This document shows positions 7,066 to 12,226 of a stretch of DNA of 12,226 bases, piece by piece. Both the position numbers and the translations under genes were made by a program. Positions within the stretch are counted from its first letter, which is position 1; each line of letters opens with the position of its first letter. Source of the stretch: Candidatus Planktophila sp. (GTDB lineage Bacteria > Actinomycetota > Actinomycetes > Nanopelagicales > Nanopelagicaceae); the NCBI GenBank assembly GCA_024641555.1, contig JAHECV010000014.1:1-12226 (forward strand), read 5' to 3'. The notes below the pieces were generated by a model that searched no databases, was not told the DNA's origin, and saw only the letters and a list, made by a program, of their open reading frames with translations.

Positions 7066-8096
7066 CGAGGAAGAAATACAGATATGCCCTTATTGGTTGT
7101 GGCTTCTTTGCTCAGAACCACCTCCATGCATGGAGCCAAAATCCAGATGTCGAACTAGTTGCAACTTGCGATGTTGATTTTGAAAAAGCCAAGTTGGCTG
7201 CTGCCAATTTCGGTGGCAAGGCCTACGAAAGTGCAGAAGATCTGTTTGCCAGTGAAGATTTAGATTTCGTTGACATTGCGACGACTCCACCAACCCATAA
7301 ATATATGGTGGAACTAGCCGCAAAACATGGCGTTGCCGCAATCTGTCAGAAACCACTTGCTTGGGATATGGCTGATGCAAAGTCAATGGTTAAGGCGATG
7401 TCAGATAAAGGTTTGCCCTTTATGGTTCACGAGAATTTTAGATTCCAGACCCCGATGCGAAAAATCAAGGAGATTATCGATGGCGGTGCAATTGGACGCC
7501 CATTCTTCGGGCGAATTTCATTTAGAACTGCGCACGATGTTTACTCTGCCCAATCTTGGCTGGTGGAGAGCGAACGAATGATTATCGTTGACGTTGCAGT
7601 TCATCTCTTCGATCTTGCGCGTTACTTTATTGGTGAACCAAATACGATCTTTACTTCTGCGCACCGGGTTAATCCGATTATTAAAGGTGAAGACTCAGCG
7701 ACGATATTGATGGACATGCGAGATGCTAGCTGCATCGTTGATGCTAGTTACGAGACCAGATCAGACCACAGCACCTATCCGCAAACATTCGTAATCATTG
7801 AGGGAACCAAGGGGGCTATCACCTTGTCAGCCGACTACCATCTTCAAGTTGTATCGGGAACTTCTGTAACGAATGAAGTTGTTGTTATTCCGGATCACGG
7901 CTGGACTTCTGAACCTTGGAATGGAATTCAAGATAGCGTCGTAAATGTGAATAAGCATTGGATTGAATGCTTGAGAACAGGCAAGACTCCCGAAACCAGC
8001 GGCGCAGATACCCTCAAATTATTGGATATCACCCTCGGCGCATACGAATCAGCCGAATCAGGCCAAGTCTTTAACGTTGGCTCACTACTCAAGTAG
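7062..8096 (+). CDS. apsD: Gfo/Idh/MocA oxidoreductase, probable D-apiose dehydrogenase
   Basis: A 344-residue NAD(P)-dependent sugar dehydrogenase. The N-terminal Rossmann fold carries LIGCGFFAQNH (10-20) and ATCDVD (34-39). The active-site lysine is Lys97 in CQKP (the family's EKP motif), and the second catalytic pair is Asp177/His181 in VDVAVHLFD. The segments MVHENFRFQTP (121-131), GRPFFGRISFR (145-155) and HWIECLRTGKTPETSG (299-314) closely resemble what I remember of ApsD, the Gfo/Idh/MocA enzyme that oxidises D-apiose to D-apionolactone. The assignment is strengthened by the next gene, an ApnL-like lactonase, the known partner of ApsD. It starts at 7062 inside the rhodanese stop (ATGA overlap). 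The family-level call is firm; the exact substrate is an inference from resemblance and context. Confidence 0.75.
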   Translation: MTRKKYRYALIGCGFFAQNHLHAWSQNPDVELVATCDVDFEKAKLAAANFGGKAYESAEDLFASEDLDFVDIATTPPTHKYMVELAAKHGVAAICQKPLAWDMADAKSMVKAMSDKGLPFMVHENFRFQTPMRKIKEIIDGGAIGRPFFGRISFRTAHDVYSAQSWLVESERMIIVDVAVHLFDLARYFIGEPNTIFTSAHRVNPIIKGEDSATILMDMRDASCIVDASYETRSDHSTYPQTFVIIEGTKGAITLSADYHLQVVSGTSVTNEVVVIPDHGWTSEPWNGIQDSVVNVNKHWIECLRTGKTPETSGADTLKLLDITLGAYESAESGQVFNVGSLLK

Positions 8097-8103
8097 TAGA
8101 TAC

Positions 8104-9873
8104 ATGAGAAAACTTGTAGCTGGTCCGTTGTCGCTGGAATATTCCGAGGGAAGTCTTTGGAATATAAGTATAGGTAGCGAAGAGATAATTCGCAGGATCT
8201 ACTTGGTTTTTCAGGATATCAATTGGACTGCTCGGCCATTTGCTATCAAAGATGAGATTTGGGAAGTTGGCGATCGCTCGTTCACTGCGAAGATCAAAGC
8301 GCAGGGTTCGCACGATGCCAAAGATTTATCTGTGGAATTAGATATAACTGGCTCGGAAAATGGAGAAATCACCTACGGGTTTAACGCATCTACGGCAGTC
8401 TCATTTTTGAGAAACCGTTTGGGGCTCTGCCTACTTCATCCCGTGGCAGGTTTGGCTGGACGCGACTGTGAATTAACCAAGGCAGATGGCGCACTTGAAA
8501 AATCTAAATTTCCGGAAGAGATAGCTCCTAATCAACCCTTTTTGAATTTGTCTGGAATTAGTCATCAGCTTCAAAGCGGGCAAATTGCTTCAGTAAAGTT
8601 TGAAGGCGAAATATTTGAAACCGAAGATCACCGTAACTGGAGTGATGCCTCATACAAGACCTACTGCACACCAATTTCTCTACCTTTTCCTGCGCAGGTT
8701 AGTCCGGGCGAGGAACTTAGCCAAAAGATAACCATCTCAATTTCTGGCGAAACCACTTCAGTTGATTCAGTGAATAAAAATGAAAGCGCAGTCATTACAG
8801 TCGGAGCCAAAGAGATTAAAATTCCAGAGATAGGCTTAGGGCTTAGTGAAGATCCGGCACACTTAATCCTCAGTGAATACGCGGGGTTCGATGACATCGC
8901 GATCAAACACCTTCGACTGAGCATTAACGGCGATTCTCGAATTCGCTCAACCGTGGAACAGGCGCTATTAGTAACTAAGAAGTTAAAGATTGATCTTGAT
9001 CTTGCGATAACCGCTGTCAGCCTCCAGCAACTTCAGGCAGTTCTTAAGCCAATAGTTGAAATTAAGGATCAAATACGATGCTTCTACATTTTTTCAGCAG
9101 GAGATAAAACTGCTCCTCTTGGTTTTATTCAAGCGGCAGAAGCACTACTAGGGGATAACTCGAAAATCATTGGCGGCACAGATCTGTACTTCACCGAACT
9201 CAATCGCAATCAGAGCGCAGTCGATTTCGTTGATCAAGTCAACTTTTCAATCAACCCTCAAGTGCACTCATTTGATGACCGAACTCTTATACAAAATACC
9301 GGTACCCAGAAAACAATTGCCAAAAACGCGTACCGGATTGCTAAGGGCAAAAAAGTGAGTATCGGGCCAATCACGCTACTTCCAAGGTACAACCCAAATG
9401 CAACTAAACCAGATAAAGATGTCAGCAATACACCTCTGCCAGCGTCGGTCGATGCACGCCAGCGCACTTGGTTTGCCGAAGCTTGGACAGCGATGTCAAT
9501 CCGCTCACTTACGGAGTCAGAGTCAATTTCGACCGCAACTTACTTCGAAACTTTGGGATGGCGTGGAATACGCGAGCTATCTACTGGTAGTAAAGATTCA
9601 CCTAACTTTGCAAGCAACGCTAGTGAAGAGTTTCCAGTATGGCGCTTGTTTAAGTATCTCAAAGGATTCACTCACGCTAGGCCAACCGCTTCATCTCTTC
9701 CAGAGTTAGTTGATTGCCTGATCATTACTTCAGGTCAAAAAGCGAAGGTTATTCTGGTCAATTTCAGTACTATTGAGCAGGAAGTAAAATTCTCGGGAAT
9801 TGATTTAAAGCCACAGTCTTTAGCGCCAGAGAGCGTTACTTATCTAGAAGTTACAGGGGTAGTCAATGTTTGA
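8104..9873 (+). CDS. apnL: Probable D-apionate lactonase (ApnL-like)
   Basis: A large protein (589 aa) with no signal peptide or membrane segment. It resembles the ApnL family, whose members hydrolyse D-apionolactone to D-apionate and are about 600 residues long. Matching segments, from memory of the family, are NRLGLCLLHPVAG (104-116), FPEEIAPNQPF (136-146), FEGEIFETEDHRNWS (166-180) running into DASYKTY, and the C-terminal YFETLGWRG (480-488). The fold and catalytic residues are not obvious to me; the charged EDHRNWSD stretch is the best candidate for the active site. The ATG at 8104 is chosen, 7 bases after the apsD stop; a TTG at 8077 would add nine residues and overlap apsD. Neither start has a good ribosome binding site, so coupling to apsD is likely. 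The stop overlaps the following SDR by 8 bases. Confidence 0.68.
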   Translation: MRKLVAGPLSLEYSEGSLWNISIGSEEIIRRIYLVFQDINWTARPFAIKDEIWEVGDRSFTAKIKAQGSHDAKDLSVELDITGSENGEITYGFNASTAVSFLRNRLGLCLLHPVAGLAGRDCELTKADGALEKSKFPEEIAPNQPFLNLSGISHQLQSGQIASVKFEGEIFETEDHRNWSDASYKTYCTPISLPFPAQVSPGEELSQKITISISGETTSVDSVNKNESAVITVGAKEIKIPEIGLGLSEDPAHLILSEYAGFDDIAIKHLRLSINGDSRIRSTVEQALLVTKKLKIDLDLAITAVSLQQLQAVLKPIVEIKDQIRCFYIFSAGDKTAPLGFIQAAEALLGDNSKIIGGTDLYFTELNRNQSAVDFVDQVNFSINPQVHSFDDRTLIQNTGTQKTIAKNAYRIAKGKKVSIGPITLLPRYNPNATKPDKDVSNTPLPASVDARQRTWFAEAWTAMSIRSLTESESISTATYFETLGWRGIRELSTGSKDSPNFASNASEEFPVWRLFKYLKGFTHARPTASSLPELVDCLIITSGQKAKVILVNFSTIEQEVKFSGIDLKPQSLAPESVTYLEVTGVVNV

Positions 9874-10651
9874 TCCATTATTCGATCTTAAGCAGAAGCG
9901 CGTTCTCATCACCGGTGGCGCTGGAACGCTAGGTGCATTGATTGCGAAAGCCTTTGCCGAACGAGGCGCCGATGTAACTATTCAGGATCTAAATCAAGAA
10001 CGACTAGATGAAGTCCGCAAATCCATCTCTGGCGAATCTGGCAAAGCCTTTTCAATTGGCGCTGATCTATCTAGCCCAGATCAATGTGCCAATGTGGTCA
10101 ATGAGGCAAATGCGCTTATGGGCGGCCTAGATATTGTTATCAACACTGCAGGAATAAATCGTCGCAAACCGATAACTGAAGTGACTGAAGAAGATTTCAA
10201 CGTCTTAGTTTCAGTGAATATGAAGGCGATCTACTTTATTTCACAGGCGGCACATCCGATTATGAAAGCCGCCGGCGGTGGAGTTATTGTGAATATGAGC
10301 TCGCTTAGTTCTCGTTATAGCTTTAATACGATCTCTGTGTATGCAGCGACCAAAGCAGCAGTTAGTTCAATTACCCGCAGCACCGCTCGTGAATGGGCAA
10401 AAGATAAAATTCGAGTTAACTGCATCGAACCTTCAGTTATCAAAACTGATTTCACTAAGCCACTTTGGGGCGAACCTCACCGCACAAAATGGTTTGACGA
10501 AACAACCCCAATTGGCCGCCTATCAAACCCAGACGAGATCATCGGATCAGTAATCTTTCTGGCTACAGATGCTTCCTCATATATAACTGGCCAATCAATA
10601 GTTATAGATGGTGGAATCCTTAGCGGTGGAGATTGGGATTCTTACGCCTAA
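9866..10651 (+). CDS. Short-chain dehydrogenase/reductase, gluconate-5-dehydrogenase-like
   Basis: A 261-residue SDR and last gene of the rhodanese-apsD-apnL operon. The cofactor motif is TGGAGTLG (16-23), in which the middle Gly of the usual TGxxxGxG is Thr21. Asp41 after the second strand suggests NAD. NTAG (93-96) replaces the common NNAG, the structural Asn is Asn118, and the catalytic Ser146, Tyr159 and Lys163 (YAATK) are intact. The C-terminal ITGQSIVIDGGI is typical. Its start is well supported: AGGGG (9855-9859) lies 6 bases before the ATG, inside the end of apnL, with an 8-base overlap. Its position after an ApsD/ApnL pair suggests it oxidises D-apionate or a product of it, a step taken by the unrelated ApnO in known pathways. 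Substrate unproven. Confidence 0.85.
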   Translation: MFDPLFDLKQKRVLITGGAGTLGALIAKAFAERGADVTIQDLNQERLDEVRKSISGESGKAFSIGADLSSPDQCANVVNEANALMGGLDIVINTAGINRRKPITEVTEEDFNVLVSVNMKAIYFISQAAHPIMKAAGGGVIVNMSSLSSRYSFNTISVYAATKAAVSSITRSTAREWAKDKIRVNCIEPSVIKTDFTKPLWGEPHRTKWFDETTPIGRLSNPDEIIGSVIFLATDASSYITGQSIVIDGGILSGGDWDSYA

Positions 10652-10660
10652 GTTTCCAAT

Positions 10661-11407
10661 TTAAATAGTTCTATGAATAATGAACTGGAATTTTCCTTCA
10701 ACGAAATATGTGTCTCCGGTAGCGATCGGCTTTCCATCGCGAAGGTAGTGCACTTGTTTGAGTTGAAGGTAAAGGCCGCTTCGTGGCTTTCCTGCCCCCC
10801 AACCAATCTCTTTCGAACTTATCGCATGAATTTCTGCACGAGCTCTCACTGGTTGCTTATTAACGGCATCGAGACCTGCGAAGACCGAACCGGTTGAAAT
10901 CTTTTTAATGGCGGTAGCAGAGAGACCATCGGTTGCGAAAGTATCGTAAGAAAAAGCAACTACTTCGCCGTCGGCGGTGATCGCTCGTTCGATATGAAGA
11001 ACTTCGGTACCCGCGGCAAGCAGTAAATCCTTTGCTTCTGATTTTGTAGCAGGTCGTATTTGGCTAGTTCTGGTAACCATCCCCGCTTTGTAACCCAACT
11101 CTTTTATGGTTTGCGTGATTGATTTAAGTTCCTGCAGCCCCGCACGCACCGTTCCACCAAAGTCGGCTACATATGCGCCTGAACCGTGTCGAATATCAAT
11201 CAACCCTTGTGCTTCTAAAGATCGAAGTGCGGTTCTAATTGTTACTCGGGCGACCCCGTATTGCGCGGCAAGTTCAAACTCGCCAGGAATTTTTGCACCA
11301 GCGTTCCATTCTTGGTTAAGAATTCTGGAGCGAATATGGGTCTTAACTTGATCGCTAAGCGGAGTGCCAGAGGTGCGCGAGATCTCTTTCTTAAAAAGTA
11401 TTGACAT
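10661..11407 (-). CDS. GntR-family transcriptional regulator, HutC/UTRA subfamily
   Basis: A 248-residue cytoplasmic DNA-binding repressor. The N-terminal winged helix-turn-helix (about 15-82) shows the HutC-type signature: PGEFELAAQYGVARVTIRTA (41-60), then LEAQGLIDIRHGSGAYV. The remainder (about 90-248) fits a UTRA ligand-binding domain, with HIERAITADGEVVAFSYDTF in its middle and a terminal TYFVEGKFQF segment. UTRA domains usually sense sugar phosphates or related metabolites. The start is taken as the ATG at 11407 because AGGGGG lies 5 bases upstream; the GTG at 11413 falls inside that Shine-Dalgarno sequence and is unlikely. It is convergent with the second SDR (9-base gap) and divergent from mtnA, the most likely target. 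It may also control the catabolic operons. Confidence 0.92.
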   Translation of the reverse strand: MSILFKKEISRTSGTPLSDQVKTHIRSRILNQEWNAGAKIPGEFELAAQYGVARVTIRTALRSLEAQGLIDIRHGSGAYVADFGGTVRAGLQELKSITQTIKELGYKAGMVTRTSQIRPATKSEAKDLLLAAGTEVLHIERAITADGEVVAFSYDTFATDGLSATAIKKISTGSVFAGLDAVNKQPVRARAEIHAISSKEIGWGAGKPRSGLYLQLKQVHYLRDGKPIATGDTYFVEGKFQFIIHRTI

Positions 11408-11428
11408 ATCCACCCCCTAGCGTATTGT
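11401..11428 (+). promoter_or_regulatory. Promoter of mtnA
   Basis: A perfect -35 hexamer TTGACA (11401-11406) is followed after 16 bases by TATTGT (11423-11428), a four-of-six match to the -10 consensus. Transcription would begin near 11434-11436, about 37 bases before the mtnA start. The -35 box lies within the first codons of the divergent gntR gene. Confidence 0.55.
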
Positions 11429-11437
11429 GAGTCCTGA

Positions 11438-11452
11438 AGTTGTAGGACAACT
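11438..11452. promoter_or_regulatory. Candidate GntR operator
   Basis: AGTTGT-AGG-ACAACT is a perfect palindrome of 6-bp arms with a 3-base centre. Its GT-n-AC layout fits the general form of HutC-subfamily operators. It begins 2-4 bases after the predicted mtnA transcription start, where bound repressor would block initiation or early elongation. A second, overlapping inverted repeat, GTCCT (11431-11435) / AGGAC (11444-11448), is also present. That the gntR product binds here is inferred from position. Confidence 0.5.
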
Positions 11453-11471
11453 ATTGAGGAGCTGGGTGCCA

Positions 11472-12226
11472 ATGTCAACACCTTTCATGGCTATTGAGTG
11501 GAAAGAAAATAAAATCGTTCTACTTGATCAAACAGCGCTTCCAATTTCCGAGAATTACATTTCATACGATTCGATAGCTGAATTTATCGTCGCTATTCAA
11601 AAGCTAGTTGTACGTGGCGCACCGGCGCTAGGTGTTGCCGGCGCATACGGCGTGGTCCTTGCCATTGATGAAGCAGAACGTAGAGGTCTGTCCTCCGAAC
11701 AACTCGAAAAGAATATTGATTTGCTACGTGATGCTCGTCCAACTGCCGTTAACCTGGCCTGGGCAGTTGAAAAAATTCGAAAGCATCTGCCAAGTGGACG
11801 TGACGCAGTAATGGCAGCGGCTCAAGAACTCGCTAGCGAAGATAAGCAATCAAGCACTGATATGGGAAATATCGGCGCTGACTGGTTGATAAATAAATTA
11901 GGTTCAACACCTTTAACGCTTCTAACCCACTGCAACACAGGTTCACTTGCAACGACCGGAACCGGTACCGCGTTAGGCGTGATCAAAGAGATGCATAAGC
12001 GCGGATTAGTTAAAGAGGTTTATGCAGATGAGACACGTCCGTTACTTCAAGGCTCCCGACTTACTGCTTGGGAGTTAATGAAATCTGATATTCCTTATCG
12101 AATTGAGCCAGATGGTGCGGCAGCGATGGCGATTCTTAGCGGTCGAATTGATGCGGCGCTGATCGGCGCTGATCGCATCGCAAAGAACGGTGATTCAGCA
12201 AACAAGATTGGGTCATTGAGCGTTGC
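11472..12226 (+). CDS. mtnA: S-methyl-5-thioribose-1-phosphate isomerase family protein (partial, runs off the window)
   Basis: The first 251 residues of an MtnA-type aldose-ketose isomerase; the frame is open to the end of the window, and the family is about 340-370 residues long. MtnA converts methylthioribose-1-phosphate to methylthioribulose-1-phosphate in methionine salvage; in the DHAP shunt it handles 5-deoxyribose-1-phosphate instead. Diagnostic segments are VVRGAPALGVAGAYG (46-60), ARPTAVNLAWA (88-98), THCNTGSLATTG (152-163) with catalytic Cys154, YADETRPLLQGSRLTAWEL (184-202), and IGADRIAKNGDSANKIG (231-247) with catalytic Asp234. Ribosome binding site GAGGAG (11456-11461) lies 10 bases before the ATG at 11472; an in-frame GTG at 11466 is an alternative. 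A GntR-regulated promoter precedes it, which suggests an inducible catabolic role rather than pure housekeeping. Confidence 0.92.
   Translation, partial: MSTPFMAIEWKENKIVLLDQTALPISENYISYDSIAEFIVAIQKLVVRGAPALGVAGAYGVVLAIDEAERRGLSSEQLEKNIDLLRDARPTAVNLAWAVEKIRKHLPSGRDAVMAAAQELASEDKQSSTDMGNIGADWLINKLGSTPLTLLTHCNTGSLATTGTGTALGVIKEMHKRGLVKEVYADETRPLLQGSRLTAWELMKSDIPYRIEPDGAAAMAILSGRIDAALIGADRIAKNGDSANKIGSLSV

Noticed and set aside
10652..10694. Possible terminator between the convergent SDR and GntR genes
   Set aside because: Only a 5-bp AT-rich stem (AGTTC 10667-10671 / GAACT 10682-10686) with a 10-base loop and TTTT some bases later; too weak to call.
11408..11413. GTG at 11413 as start of the GntR regulator
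   Set aside because: The GTG overlaps the AGGGGG Shine-Dalgarno sequence, which is ideally spaced for the ATG at 11407.

Overview
The window looks like an ordinary, tightly packed chromosomal stretch from a low-to-mid GC actinobacterium. By eye it is rather AT-rich, has frequent GTG starts, 1-8 base gene overlaps and convergent genes 4 to 9 bases apart. The IlvD, MtnA and tRNA-Tyr sequences read as actinobacterial. A streamlined freshwater actinobacterium of the acI / Nanopelagicales type is my best guess, but it rests on style and recollection, not on a marker gene. I see no mobile elements, CRISPR arrays or rRNA.

Left part (1-2747): a tRNA-Tyr (GTA) with its own intrinsic terminator is followed by a complete polar-amino-acid-type ABC importer on the + strand: lipoprotein binding protein, permease, ATPase. 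A 10-bp hairpin lies over the permease start codon.

Middle, minus strand (2752-6169): a three-gene operon read leftwards encodes an IlvD/Edd dehydratase, a short-chain dehydrogenase (SDR) and a COG3618 (amidohydrolase fold) lactonase. This set resembles a non-phosphorylative sugar or sugar-acid pathway, although the dehydratase itself looks most like dihydroxy-acid dehydratase.

Middle, plus strand (6217-10651): a divergent four-gene operon with overlapping or near-touching genes encodes a tandem-domain rhodanese of the mercaptopyruvate sulfurtransferase type, a Gfo/Idh/MocA dehydrogenase resembling D-apiose dehydrogenase (ApsD), a 589-residue protein resembling D-apionate lactonase (ApnL), and a second SDR. 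ApsD plus ApnL would turn the branched plant sugar D-apiose into D-apionate. The usual next enzyme (ApnO) is not in the window. The second SDR or the divergent IlvD-type enzyme could take its place. D-apionate is 2,3-dihydroxyisovalerate, the normal IlvD substrate, with both methyl groups hydroxylated, so an apionate dehydratase route is chemically attractive. This is a hypothesis, not an observation.

Right end (10661-12226): a GntR/HutC-family regulator (minus strand) is divergent from a partial mtnA (methylthioribose-1-phosphate isomerase family). Their 64-base spacer holds a recognisable promoter for mtnA and a perfect 15-bp palindrome at the expected transcription start, a good candidate for the regulator's operator.
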